Assembly (NCBI GenBank): GCA_963552605.1 | Contig: CAUVKI010000019.1 | Coordinates: forward strand, 1-34,431 | Direction of reading: 5' to 3' | Source: CAUVKI01 sp963552605 | GTDB taxonomy: Bacteria > Bacillota > Clostridia > Tissierellales > Peptoniphilaceae | DNA length: 34,431 nucleotides | Shown: in pieces, positions 16,321 to 25,413 of the stretch | How the letters are laid out: each line of letters opens with the position of its first letter | Position numbering within the stretch: the stretch's first letter is position 1 | Notes under the pieces: model-generated | The model's input: the letters and a program-made list of their open reading frames with translations, nothing else | Told to the model about the DNA's origin: nothing | The model's database searches: none | Program-made: the position numbers and the translations under genes

Positions 16321-17349
16321 CTATGCTCCTTTCCCTCTGACCAAAATCCATAAGAAAAACGGTCCTCCGACTAACGCTGTAAAAATTCCCACCGGAAGTT
16401 CACGGGGTGCGATTAAAGTGCGGGATAAAATATCCATCCACATCAAGAACACAGCTCCTCCGACAAAAGTTATAGGAAAAAGTTTTCTATGCTCACTCCC
16501 AATCAGCATACGAATGGAATGAGGCACCAAAAATCCCACCAAGCCTATAAGCCCCGCAGAAGCGACACACATTGCGGCAATCACGGAAACTGCAACCACC
16601 GCCTGTTTTTTTAATTGTCCGGCATTCACTCCCAATGCCAATGCGTTTCCGTCCCCCAAAGAAATCAGGTCAAAATCTCTTGCTCTGAATAAAAAGAATA
16701 GGGCGACTAAAGTTATAAGTATAATCGGCAGCAAAATATTATTCCAACGCGCTGCCGCCAAACTTCCCATCATCCAAGAGATAATACTTCTTGTGGCGTT
16801 GACATCTCCGGACGATATTATGAAATAATTTGAAAGCGCACCCAAAACGACATTTACGGACATACCCGCAAGAATCAGTTTGCTGTTTGAGCTTCTTCCC
16901 ACATCGGCTATCTTATACACTGCCACATGTGCAAGCATTGCACCGATAAATGCCGCAATCGGCGCCATTATTCCGGTATAAGGGTTGTTCGGAAGAAAAT
17001 AATAGAGCGCAGTAACCCCCGTGAGTGCTCCCGATGAAACTCCCAGCATATACGGTTCGGCTAAGACATTTTGCGTGCAAGCCTGCATTCCCGCTCCGCT
17101 TATCGCCAAGCCCCCTCCTACCGCAATTGCCAATAACGCTCTTGGAATACGCAGATCCCATACTATGGATAAACTCCCTCTGCTCACTCCCTCCAAGGCT
17201 TCTCCGAGCAGCTTGTGCTTTAGAATATTAAAAACATCTCCGCTTTTTAAATCCGCCGAACCGAAAAAACCTGCAACCACAAAAGTTACCACAAACACCA
17301 AGATGATTAGAATAAATTGAATTACAAATCGATTTTTTAAACTTTGCAC
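16321..17349 (-). CDS. FecCD-family ABC importer permease (BtuC/FepD-like)
   Basis: Membrane subunit of the same importer, 342 residues with about ten transmembrane helices. Family motifs are visible: LRIPRALLAIAVGGGLAISG near 65-84, followed by AGMQACTQNVLAEPYMLGVSSGA, LAGMSVNVVLGA near 160, GLVGFLVPHSIRM near 272-284 (the ATPase-coupling region) and ELPVGIFTALVGGPFFLWIL at the end. GTG is the start, with AGGAGGG 7 nt upstream. One permease gene alone implies a homodimer. A hairpin lies between it and the binding-protein gene. Confidence 0.95.
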   Translation of the reverse strand: MQSLKNRFVIQFILIILVFVVTFVVAGFFGSADLKSGDVFNILKHKLLGEALEGVSRGSLSIVWDLRIPRALLAIAVGGGLAISGAGMQACTQNVLAEPYMLGVSSGALTGVTALYYFLPNNPYTGIMAPIAAFIGAMLAHVAVYKIADVGRSSNSKLILAGMSVNVVLGALSNYFIISSGDVNATRSIISWMMGSLAAARWNNILLPIILITLVALFFLFRARDFDLISLGDGNALALGVNAGQLKKQAVVAVSVIAAMCVASAGLIGLVGFLVPHSIRMLIGSEHRKLFPITFVGGAVFLMWMDILSRTLIAPRELPVGIFTALVGGPFFLWILVRGKGA

Positions 17350-17371
17350 CGAAACTCCCTCCTAAATTTGA

Positions 17372-17403
17372 AAAGTCTCCTCGTAAACTTCGGAGGAGAC
17401 TTT
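17372..17403 (-). terminator. Intercistronic hairpin, possible partial terminator between binding protein and permease
   Basis: AAAGTCTCCTC (17372-17382) pairs perfectly with GAGGAGACTTT (17393-17403), an 11-bp stem and 10-nt loop. On the minus strand it is followed by only TTTTC, so termination should be partial. Such elements can raise the level of binding protein over permease; that role is inference. Confidence 0.6.
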
Positions 17404-17418
17404 AAACTCTTTGCTTAT

Positions 17419-18489
17419 CTAAAATGCGTCGGGGTGTAGGTTCTTCGCAATCGTTTCGAGCGAATACACATTTTGAATACCGGGGAAAATTGAATTTAAT
17501 GTAACGACTATGAAGCGATTATTTTTTATTGCATTTACATCTGAAAGTTCAGGTCTGTTTTTAAGATGCTCGATTGAAACCTCTCCGCCTTTTTCATCTC
17601 CGCTATTCCTTACCACCACAATCACCTCGGGGTTTCGATTGATAACTTCTTCATAAGTGGTGCTTGCGAATTGCTTATCAATGTCAGAGAACACATTTTC
17701 TCCGCCCGCCGTTTTCAGAATATTGTTTGCAAGTCCCATGCCTCCGGCAACCCAAATTTTTTCGTCCGACTCACCGCTGAGAATCATAGTAGGCACTTTT
17801 TCTTTTTCCTTGACCGCTTCGGAAACATAAGTCTCCTTTTTCTTTAGTTCTTCTATAAGCGACTCGGCTTTGGCACTCACATCAAAGATTTTCCCCAAAT
17901 TTCTGATGTCATTATAGGTGTTTTCTATTTCGCAATTCGGAACATAAGAACCCTCCGTGATATAGAGATTAATTCCGTTGTTGATATAGTCTTCGGGTTT
18001 TCCAAATGTTGCGACATTGAAAAAGTAGGAATTGAGTATAAGAACGTCAATATCCAAGTTCAGCATATTTTCAAGCGTGGGAATGGACTCGTCCACATTT
18101 ATAGCTTCGGGCTTCGGAACTTTTTCCAAAGCGTCTCTATATTCCGGCAGGACGTCAATGATGGCATTTTTCTCCGCCCTTAGAGCCACGATTTTATCTG
18201 TCAGACCCAACCCTGCCAAAATTTCTGCAGCATTATACTGAAACACGCCGATTTTTTCGGGAGCTTTTTCAAATGTCACGGACTGCTCAAAAGTTTTTAT
18301 TGTAAGCGGGTATTGAGTTTTTTCCGCCTCGGATTCTTTATATGGAGTATCTTCGTCTTCCGACGCTTGCGTTTCCTGAACCTTTTCCTTTTCATCTCCG
18401 GATTTTTCCGAATTCTCCGTATTTTGTCCGCATCCTGCAAATGAACCCAAAATTATTAGCAAAGCCAATAGAAAAGTGAATTTTTTCAT
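17419..18489 (-). CDS. Substrate-binding lipoprotein of a FecB/BtuF-type importer
   Basis: Extracellular solute-binding lipoprotein, 356 residues. A signal peptide (MKKFTFLLALLIILGSFAGC) ends in a lipidated Cys near 20, then a charged linker rich in E, K and S (to ~75) and the two-lobe class III periplasmic-binding fold. VTFEKAPEKIGVFQYNAAEI, ALGL-type AGLGLTDKIVAL and NRNPEVIVVV are typical of the FecB/FepB/BtuF family (Peripla_BP_2). The ligand (siderophore, heme or cobalamin) cannot be told from sequence. The ATG at 18489 has GGAGG 5 nt upstream; the longer reading uses a TTG inside that same site. Confidence 0.92.
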   Translation of the reverse strand: MKKFTFLLALLIILGSFAGCGQNTENSEKSGDEKEKVQETQASEDEDTPYKESEAEKTQYPLTIKTFEQSVTFEKAPEKIGVFQYNAAEILAGLGLTDKIVALRAEKNAIIDVLPEYRDALEKVPKPEAINVDESIPTLENMLNLDIDVLILNSYFFNVATFGKPEDYINNGINLYITEGSYVPNCEIENTYNDIRNLGKIFDVSAKAESLIEELKKKETYVSEAVKEKEKVPTMILSGESDEKIWVAGGMGLANNILKTAGGENVFSDIDKQFASTTYEEVINRNPEVIVVVRNSGDEKGGEVSIEHLKNRPELSDVNAIKNNRFIVVTLNSIFPGIQNVYSLETIAKNLHPDAF

Positions 18490-18518
18490 AATTACCTCCA
18501 AAAATATTTTTTTGAAAA

Positions 18519-20204
18519 TTACAAATCTTTTTGCAATAACTTTCTGAAAGCTTCGTTTTTCACCAGTTCCTCATAAGTTCCAACCTCTTCAAGCTCTCCT
18601 TGGTTCAGAAAAAGAATGCGGTGGGCTGACTTGATGATATCAGCCTTATGACTGATTATAAAAACTATCTTTTCAGCCGTGGTTTCTTCAATAGTTTTCC
18701 TGATTTCCGACTCGTTTTTGGTGTCTAAAGCCGAAGAAAACTCATCGAGAATTAAAATCGGAGAGTTTTTTAAAAAAGCTTGAGTTAATGCTATTCTCTG
18801 TTTTTGTCCTCCCGAAAGAAAGCCTCCCCTCTCTCCGATCATTGAATGATAACCTTCAGGAAGCTTGGAAATGAATTCATGGCTGTTTGCACGCTTTGCC
18901 GCACTGATAATTTCTTTCTCTGTTGCGGAGGGTTTGGCATAGAGAAGATTATTATAAAGCGTGGTGTCGAAAAAAAACGGATCTTGCGGAACTATCGTAA
19001 CCAGTTTCCTAAGACTCTTTTCATCAAGCGTCTTTAAGTTAATTCCGTTGATAAAAATATTCCCCTCGGTCGGGTCGAAAAATCTTAAAAGAAGTTTCGT
19101 AATCGTGGATTTTCCTCCGCCCGATGCGGATACCAATGCCAATCGCTCCCCCGAATTTGAAATGAAATTCAAATTCTTAATCACCGCATTTTCTTTTCTC
19201 GGATATTTAAAGGAAACTCCCCTAAATTCAAGAGTGATTTTTCCGACGTCTTCGCACTTTGAATTTCCATAGCCGCAAATTGTCGGCTGCAACTCATAGA
19301 TTTTGAAGACTCGTTGCGCCGCTCCATAAACCATTCCGTAGTTTTGAGTGAGGTGTAATGTAATAATGGATATTTTTAAAACCGAAAAGCACGCGACAAA
19401 AGAAAGAAACAGTTCGTAAAAATCCGAAGCGGGATGTATCGACACGACAATTATCAGCAGCGTAAAAAGGCAAAGCAATTCATTTGCCGAGCTTTTTTTG
19501 CTCATAAGAGAGAAAAAGTTTTTCTTTGCCGTGTTAATTTGCACCGAGTTGTCTTTTATTCTTTCTAAATATTCTTCTTCCTTTTCATAAATCAAAATGT
19601 CCTTTATGCCGACCGCTCCGTCTATGACGTCCGCCATTATTTTTCCCGCTCTGTTTTTTAATTCAACCCCCAATCTTTCCTGAGAGTCGGTATCGAAAAT
19701 CATAAGCACCGCCATAATCAAAATCGGAACTCCCAATAGAAAAACTCTCACTCCGAGCGTGGGAAAACAAAGTGCGATAAAAATTATAAACGCCGTCAAA
19801 AATCCCAGCCACTCCACCAATATATGCCCTATGAACCATTCAAAGACGTTTATGTCATTTACCAGCATTTGTGCAAAGTCGCCGACTTTTATGTCCTCTA
19901 CAGCCCCCGGAGCAATTTCATAATACCTGTCAAACACTGCGTTTCTTATTTGCTCCAAGATTAAGAAAGACATCTTATGCGAAACATACTCGTCTCCATA
20001 TTTCAAAATCAGAACTCCAAGCGCCGCAAGGAACACTCTTAAAACCGATTGAGAATACTCCCCCTTAATCAAGCTATAAGCAAGGAGCACAACAAACCCG
20101 ACGGATGCCAAATGATTTGACGCTTTGAACAGTACGGATATCGCCGCATATAACTTGAATTTTTTAACGTGGCTAAGAACTCCGATCAACTTATTGTTCT
20201 TCAT
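18519..20204 (-). CDS. ABC half-transporter (permease-ATPase fusion), second of pair 1
   Basis: 561 residues: a six-helix exporter-type membrane domain (~15-315) and a nucleotide-binding domain. Signature LSGGQKQR near 464 and Walker B ILILDEFSSALD near 484 with the catalytic Glu are intact, as is FIISHK. The P-loop reads SASGGGKST, with Ser where the first Gly of GxxGxGKS is usual. The start is set at the ATG at 20204, which follows GGAGG by 8 nt and overlaps the previous gene by 14 nt; a longer frame to 20273 lies wholly within that gene. It forms a heterodimer with the gene upstream, next to a FecBCD importer. Type IV ABC pairs beside iron systems (YbtPQ, IrtAB) can import siderophores; drug or thiol export is equally possible. 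Confidence 0.85.
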   Translation of the reverse strand: MKNNKLIGVLSHVKKFKLYAAISVLFKASNHLASVGFVVLLAYSLIKGEYSQSVLRVFLAALGVLILKYGDEYVSHKMSFLILEQIRNAVFDRYYEIAPGAVEDIKVGDFAQMLVNDINVFEWFIGHILVEWLGFLTAFIIFIALCFPTLGVRVFLLGVPILIMAVLMIFDTDSQERLGVELKNRAGKIMADVIDGAVGIKDILIYEKEEEYLERIKDNSVQINTAKKNFFSLMSKKSSANELLCLFTLLIIVVSIHPASDFYELFLSFVACFSVLKISIITLHLTQNYGMVYGAAQRVFKIYELQPTICGYGNSKCEDVGKITLEFRGVSFKYPRKENAVIKNLNFISNSGERLALVSASGGGKSTITKLLLRFFDPTEGNIFINGINLKTLDEKSLRKLVTIVPQDPFFFDTTLYNNLLYAKPSATEKEIISAAKRANSHEFISKLPEGYHSMIGERGGFLSGGQKQRIALTQAFLKNSPILILDEFSSALDTKNESEIRKTIEETTAEKIVFIISHKADIIKSAHRILFLNQGELEEVGTYEELVKNEAFRKLLQKDL

Positions 20205-21876
20205 TTTCCGCACCTCCGCTGCACAACTTGATATAAGAGGGGCAGCGGGCAATAAGACTTTTATGATCGCCAAAATCCGTCAATCGTCCATCTTCTATGA
20301 CGAAAATTTCGTCAAAGCTCTCCACTTTTGATAAATCGTGGGTCACGGAAAAAACGGTTCTGTTTTTCATCAATTCCTTCAGGCTTTCCTCGACTTTTTT
20401 CACATTGGCTTGATCCAACTTGGAAGTGACCTCGTCGAGCAAAAGTATGGGAGCATCTCTCAAAAAAGCTCTCGCTATCGAAATGCGCTGAGCTTCTCCT
20501 CCTGAGATTTCAAAACCACCGCTGCCTATCTCCGTATCATATCCATTTGGGAGCGAACAGATAAATTCGTGGATATTAGCTTTTCTTGCCGCACTTTCAA
20601 CTTCTTCTTTGCCGGCTTCGGAATTTGCCATTTTGATATTTTCATAAACCGTATCTGAAAATATATAGCTGTCCTGCCAAACCGCCGAGCAAAGAGATTT
20701 TATTGAGGCGTCATTATTTTTGACAACTTCCCTGCCTAAAATCTTCACACTTCCATTTGTGGGTTTATATAGACCTGAAAGCAGATATAAAAGAGTAGTT
20801 TTTCCTCCCCCCGACAATCCGACCACTCCGATTTTTCTGTTTAGGGGAATTGAGAAATTTAAATTTGAAAGAGCCTTTCGACCGTCGGAATATTCAAAAT
20901 CTACATCTTTAAATTCTACGGCTTTATCAAAATTTTCTTCAACGGGATAAGATAGAGGACTTGCTTCATCTTCTCTCGTCTCTTTTATCAATCTGCAAAT
21001 TTGCTCATAAGAAGCTTTAGCTTTTCCTCTGCGTAAAATAAATCCCGTGATCTCATTGAACAGCTCCGTCAAAAATAAAAGTCCCAAAAATGCCGACACC
21101 AATTCAGGCAAGGATAAATTTTTATGCGAGAGTATAAATGCTCCCAAAATAAAATAAGCGTATATAATCCCATTTGTAGCTCGACTGTTTAAGTTTCCAA
21201 TCTTTAAAAAATCCAAATTAGCCTTTCTGAGATTTCCTGCTCTCTCTTTAATGAGTTTTCGATACGAGGAATAGGAGTCATAGCTTTTAAGCATCTTTAT
21301 TCCGAGCACTCCGTCAAGGCAAGCTGAAGAATATTCCATACTTGCCTTTGCTTCCTCACCATTTGCTTTTTCCGAAAGCGGAAGAAATAATTTATGTACG
21401 GCATAAATCAGGAACGGAACGCAGATTGTCAATATGGAAAGCGGTAAAAATTTTATCGCATAAAAAATTGAAGCCAACCAGATAATGGCAATTGAAAAAA
21501 ATCTTGGAATACCCTCCGAATAAAAATTGGTCATACTCTCCGCTTCCGCCCAGACAATCATTCCCACTTCGCTTGAGTGAAAATCTCGCCTTATTAAAGG
21601 TCCCGTCTTAAGCATTTCCCTGTTGAGTCTCTCTCGAATATCCAAGGTGAAATCGTCGCAGAAAAATTGCTTTGCTTTTGAGAAAAAAAATTCCCCTGCC
21701 CCCTTAAAAAAGATAAGGATTGCTATGCAAACCGCATAGGTTTTAATTTCTTTTGAGGCTATCAAAAATCCGAATGACAAAAGCAATGCGAGATTTATAA
21801 TATCTCCAAAAAGACTCGAAACGGAAAGCAGAAAAAGTTTCAGTTTTTGTTTCCCGTTTAATAAATCAAAAAACAT
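20191..21876 (-). CDS. ABC half-transporter (permease-ATPase fusion), first of pair 1
   Basis: 561 residues with an N-terminal membrane domain (~15-290, six hydrophobic segments) and a C-terminal ATPase. Walker A GLSGGGKTT near 353-361, signature ISGGEAQR near 457, Walker B ILLLDEVTSKLD with catalytic Glu near 481, and H-loop SVTHDLS are all present. It resembles the CydC/CydD and YbtP/Q groups in having a compact membrane part. It leads a six-gene minus-strand operon (this gene, its partner, binding protein, permease, ATPase, MFS). The ATG lies 166 nt from the start of the divergent pair 2; the Shine-Dalgarno is weak (GTGAG). Confidence 0.85.
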   Translation of the reverse strand: MFFDLLNGKQKLKLFLLSVSSLFGDIINLALLLSFGFLIASKEIKTYAVCIAILIFFKGAGEFFFSKAKQFFCDDFTLDIRERLNREMLKTGPLIRRDFHSSEVGMIVWAEAESMTNFYSEGIPRFFSIAIIWLASIFYAIKFLPLSILTICVPFLIYAVHKLFLPLSEKANGEEAKASMEYSSACLDGVLGIKMLKSYDSYSSYRKLIKERAGNLRKANLDFLKIGNLNSRATNGIIYAYFILGAFILSHKNLSLPELVSAFLGLLFLTELFNEITGFILRRGKAKASYEQICRLIKETREDEASPLSYPVEENFDKAVEFKDVDFEYSDGRKALSNLNFSIPLNRKIGVVGLSGGGKTTLLYLLSGLYKPTNGSVKILGREVVKNNDASIKSLCSAVWQDSYIFSDTVYENIKMANSEAGKEEVESAARKANIHEFICSLPNGYDTEIGSGGFEISGGEAQRISIARAFLRDAPILLLDEVTSKLDQANVKKVEESLKELMKNRTVFSVTHDLSKVESFDEIFVIEDGRLTDFGDHKSLIARCPSYIKLCSGGAENEEQ

Positions 21877-21930
21877 TCAATTCACACTCACTTTTTATTA
21901 GGCACTCGCCAAAAAACTTACCCGAGGCTA

Positions 21931-21954
21931 TCATAATATAATGACTCTTGTCAA
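21931..21954 (-). promoter_or_regulatory. Candidate promoter/operator of the minus-strand transporter operon
   Basis: On the minus strand a consensus -35 TTGACA sits at 21949-21954. Just downstream at 21931-21944 is a near-perfect 14-bp palindrome, TCATAATATAATGA (one mismatched pair), where a repressor could block RNA polymerase. The -10 is unclear: TATGAT is only 13 nt from the -35, and the hexamers at 17-18 nt are poor. Confidence 0.4.
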
Positions 21955-21977
21955 CCACTTTTTTAATGCAAGTTTAT

Positions 21978-22006
21978 TTGACTATTGACGGAATATTTTT
22001 TAGAAT
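21978..22006 (+). promoter_or_regulatory. Promoter of ABC pair 2
   Basis: TTGACT (21978-21983), 17-nt spacer, TAGAAT (22001-22006). The expected start of transcription near 22013 fits an ATG at 22044 with a 31-nt leader and rules out the longer open frame that begins at 21948. Confidence 0.72.
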
Positions 22007-22043
22007 GGGTTGGAGAATTGATAAAAGAAGAAAGGGTGATATT

Positions 22044-23774
22044 ATGATTGATAAAAAGTTGGTTGCGCTCGTTCCCGAGTCAAGAAAGCCCATAGCCATA
22101 AATGTTTTTTTGCAATGGCTTTCGCTTGTGTTTAATATTCTTACGATGAGGGAAATTGCTCTTTTGTCGGCAAAAGCTTTGGAGGGAGAAGCTGATATTT
22201 TTGCCGTTCAAAGAGCTATATTATTTGTGGCACTTTCAATAGTAGTGAGGGGGATTTTATCCCTTGGGGTCGCGCGCACGGCTTTTTCGGCGCAGGATTT
22301 CGTAAAACGAAAACTTCGCTTTTTAATCACTAAAAAACTTTTGAGCATAAAGGGGTCTTATACCTCAAAAGCTAACACCTCAGAGGCTGTGCAACTTGCA
22401 ACTGAAGGAGTGGAACAGCTCGAAACATATTTTTCGGGATATTTGCCGCAGCTTTTTTTTGCAATGCTTGCACCGATTACATTGTTTTTTGTGATTTCTC
22501 CCATTTCCCTTTCAACGGCGGTTTTACTCCTTGTCTTTGTGCCGTTAATTCCGATTTCGATTGCACTGGTTCAAACTTTTGCAAAAAAGTTGTTGGATAA
22601 TTATTGGGGGCAATATACGACGCTGGGAGATTCGTTTTTGGAAAACTTACAGGGGCTTACGACTTTGAAAATTTATCAGGCGGATAAGAGAAAAGCGGAG
22701 GAGATGGAAGTTGAAGCCGAAAATTTTCGTATTGCCACGATGAAAGTTTTGGTTATGCAATTAAATTCCATAAGCGTGATGGATATTGTGGCATTCGGAG
22801 GAGCTGCCGCAGGAATGATTTCCGCAATCCTTGCTTTGAGAAGCGGAAGTATTTTTCTTAATCAATTCATTTGGATAGTGTTATTGTCGGCGGATTTTTT
22901 TCTGCCGATGCGTGCGCTCGGGTCGTTTTTCCACGTTGCTATGAGCGGACGCGCCGCAAGCGATAAAATTTTCAAGCTTTTGGCTTGTGAAGAAAATAGA
23001 GAGGAAGGGGGTTTTATGCCGTATGAGGATATCAAAATAGATAACCTTTCCTTTTCGTACAATGAGGATAGGGAAATTCTCTCGGAAATTTCTTTAAGTA
23101 TCCCAAAGGGAAGTATGGTGTCCATAGTCGGAGAGTCGGGCTCGGGAAAAAGCACTCTTGCGAAAATTTTATCCGGTGAACTTAGGGATTATAACGGCTC
23201 AATAAAAGCGGGAGAGATTGAACTTTCGGAAGTTTCTCAAAGGGAACTTTATTCGCATATTATGTATGTGGGGTTTCAGAGTACGGTTTTTCGTGGAACC
23301 GTAAGGGATAATTTGAGAATGGCAAAATCCGATGCGAGCGATGAGGAAATGTGGAAAGTGCTTGAGAAAACGAAGCTTTCGAATTTTCTGAAAAGTGAGG
23401 ACGGACTTGACACCGAACTTAATGAGCGGGGAAATAATTTTTCCGGAGGACAAAAACAGCGTCTTGCTCTCGCAAGGGCTTTGCTTTCCGATGCGGATTA
23501 TTTTATATTCGACGAAGCCTCTTCAAATATAGATATAGAGAGTGAAGAGGCAATCTGGGCAACAGTTTTTTCGATGAAGGGAAAAAAGACGATGATTTTG
23601 ATATCCCACAGATTATCCCCGCTTGTTTCAAGCGATAAGTTATTTGTATTCTCGCATGGAAAACTTATAGAACAAGGCTCGCATAAGGAGCTTTTGGAAA
23701 ATGGCAAAGTTTATTCCAAAATGTGGAGAGTTCAGGAGGGGTTGGAGAATTTTGTCAAGGAGGGACTTAAATGA
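22044..23774 (+). CDS. ABC half-transporter, CydD-like, first of pair 2
   Basis: 576 residues: membrane domain (~10-310) and ATPase. The segment ETYFSGYLPQLFFAMLAPIT near 125-145, and LVFVPLIPISIALVQTFAKK with SFLENLQGLTTLKIYQADKR, follow the pattern of CydD, the thiol-reductant (cysteine/glutathione) exporter subunit. Walker A GESGSGKST, signature FSGGQKQR, Walker B YFIFDEASSNID and H-loop LISHRLS are intact. ATG at 22044 has AAAGGGTG upstream and agrees with the promoter. It overlaps its partner by 4 nt (ATGA). No cydAB is in the window, so a cytochrome-bd role is unproven; heme or siderophore movement is another option. Confidence 0.87.
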   Translation: MIDKKLVALVPESRKPIAINVFLQWLSLVFNILTMREIALLSAKALEGEADIFAVQRAILFVALSIVVRGILSLGVARTAFSAQDFVKRKLRFLITKKLLSIKGSYTSKANTSEAVQLATEGVEQLETYFSGYLPQLFFAMLAPITLFFVISPISLSTAVLLLVFVPLIPISIALVQTFAKKLLDNYWGQYTTLGDSFLENLQGLTTLKIYQADKRKAEEMEVEAENFRIATMKVLVMQLNSISVMDIVAFGGAAAGMISAILALRSGSIFLNQFIWIVLLSADFFLPMRALGSFFHVAMSGRAASDKIFKLLACEENREEGGFMPYEDIKIDNLSFSYNEDREILSEISLSIPKGSMVSIVGESGSGKSTLAKILSGELRDYNGSIKAGEIELSEVSQRELYSHIMYVGFQSTVFRGTVRDNLRMAKSDASDEEMWKVLEKTKLSNFLKSEDGLDTELNERGNNFSGGQKQRLALARALLSDADYFIFDEASSNIDIESEEAIWATVFSMKGKKTMILISHRLSPLVSSDKLFVFSHGKLIEQGSHKELLENGKVYSKMWRVQEGLENFVKEGLK

Positions 23775-25405
23775 AAAGGTCGACGTTTAAGGTTGCTTGG
23801 GAATTGATGGGATTACTCTCACCCCTTACGGGCTATATGATGCTTGCAATTTTTTTGGGTACTTTGGGTCATATCGCCGCCTCGGCGATTACGATACTCG
23901 CAGGAGTTTCAATATTTGGGGAAAATTTAAAAATAATTCTTGCGGCTATGATTATTTGTGCGGTTATCAGAGGATTTTTGCGTTATGGAGAGCAGATGTC
24001 AAACCACTATATAGCTTTCAAACTTTTGGCACTGCTTAGAAAAAAAATATTTGCAAGTCTTTTGAAACTCGCACCTGCCAAAGTCGAAACCAAGGAAAAG
24101 GGAAATCTCATTTCTATGATTACTCAGGATATAGAATTGTTGGAAGTGTTTTATGCTCACACCATATCTCCTGTTGCAATATTTCTGTTGTTCTCTCTGG
24201 TGATGAGCATATTTGTCGGAACTTTAAACTTGCTTCTCGGAGTTCAGGCTTTTATCTCGTTTATGGTAATAGGGATTGCCGTTCCCGTTTTCATAGCCAA
24301 GACCTCGGGCGATGAGGCGAAAAAATTCAGAGATGAGTCCGGAGCGTTATCCTCGTTTTTATTGGAAAGACTTCAGGGACTTTCCGAAATAAAACGCTTC
24401 GGACAAGGGGAAAAAATGCTTGAAGAATTGAACTTACGAGTTGCTTCAATGGAAGAGAAATCGTGGAAGATGAAGAAGAAAGCCGGAATAAATGTCGCAC
24501 TGACAAGCGGTTTGATTTTTGCGGCGGATTTATCTATGCTTATTTCAGCGATAAAATTCTCCGGCGAACCTTACACGATTTTAATATCCACCCTAACCCT
24601 TATGAGTTCATTCGGTCCCGCCGTTTCTCTCGCAGGATTGGGAAGCGGTCTGCAACCCACCTTTGCCGCGGGAAACAGAGTGCTTGATCTTTTGGGAGAA
24701 AAGCCTTCGGTTGACGAAATAGACGGAAAGAAAGAGATCGAGTATCAGGGAATGAACGTGGAAAAATTATTTTTTTCCTATGGCGGTGAGGACATAATAA
24801 AAGGACTTTCTCTCAAGATACCAAAGGGTAAAATCTTAGGATTGACGGGAAAGAGCGGATCGGGAAAATCGACCTTTTTAAAATTGCTGATGAGATTTTG
24901 GAAAATAAATTCCGGAAAAATTTCCGTCGGCGAAAATTCGCTTGAGGAAATCAACACGAAGAATCTCCGTCAAATGCAAAGTTATATGACACAGGAGACA
25001 CACCTTTTTCACCTTAGCATTGCCGAAAACCTGAAAATCGCAAAGCACGATGCAACGGACGAGGAGCTTATAACCGCCTGCAAAAAAGCTTCGATTGATG
25101 AATTTATAGAAACTTTGCCCAAAGGATACGATACACTTGTTGGGGAGCTGGGCGACACTCTTTCGGGAGGGGAACGCCAAAGACTGGGACTTGCAAGAGT
25201 ATTTCTCAACAACTCCCCCATGATTTTGCTTGACGAACCGACGGCAAATCTTGACAGCTTAAACGAAGCGATGATTTTTAAGGCAATAAGTGAAGAGGGA
25301 AAGGAAAAAACCGCAGTACTTATCTCACATCGTCCTTCCGCTGCAAAAATTTGCGACGAGGTTTATGCTATGGATAAAATTTCGCACGCTGATAGAAAAA
25401 GTTAG
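23771..25405 (+). CDS. ABC half-transporter, CydC-like, second of pair 2
   Basis: 544 residues with a membrane domain (~15-300) and ATPase domain. It has Walker A GKSGSGKST near 360, signature LSGGERQR near 460, Walker B MILLDEPTANLD and H-loop LISHRPS, so its ATP site looks complete. The stretch ALSSFLLERLQGLSEIKRFG is the counterpart of the CydC coupling region. AAGGAGGG lies 7 nt before the ATG, which overlaps the partner's stop as ATGA. The last residues (MDKISHADRKS) lack the usual long tail. It works as a heterodimer with the preceding gene; the substrate is unknown. Confidence 0.87.
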   Translation: MKRSTFKVAWELMGLLSPLTGYMMLAIFLGTLGHIAASAITILAGVSIFGENLKIILAAMIICAVIRGFLRYGEQMSNHYIAFKLLALLRKKIFASLLKLAPAKVETKEKGNLISMITQDIELLEVFYAHTISPVAIFLLFSLVMSIFVGTLNLLLGVQAFISFMVIGIAVPVFIAKTSGDEAKKFRDESGALSSFLLERLQGLSEIKRFGQGEKMLEELNLRVASMEEKSWKMKKKAGINVALTSGLIFAADLSMLISAIKFSGEPYTILISTLTLMSSFGPAVSLAGLGSGLQPTFAAGNRVLDLLGEKPSVDEIDGKKEIEYQGMNVEKLFFSYGGEDIIKGLSLKIPKGKILGLTGKSGSGKSTFLKLLMRFWKINSGKISVGENSLEEINTKNLRQMQSYMTQETHLFHLSIAENLKIAKHDATDEELITACKKASIDEFIETLPKGYDTLVGELGDTLSGGERQRLGLARVFLNNSPMILLDEPTANLDSLNEAMIFKAISEEGKEKTAVLISHRPSAAKICDEVYAMDKISHADRKS

Positions 25406-25413
25406 GAGAACTT

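Noticed and set aside
20205..20273. Longer start of the second ABC subunit of pair 1
   Set aside because: It lies wholly inside the preceding gene and lacks a binding site; GGAGG precedes the ATG at 20204.
21948..22043. N-terminal extension of the CydD-like gene to 21948
   Set aside because: A good promoter (21978-22006) lies inside this stretch and the ribosome-binding site sits just before 22044, so the extension would not be transcribed in full.
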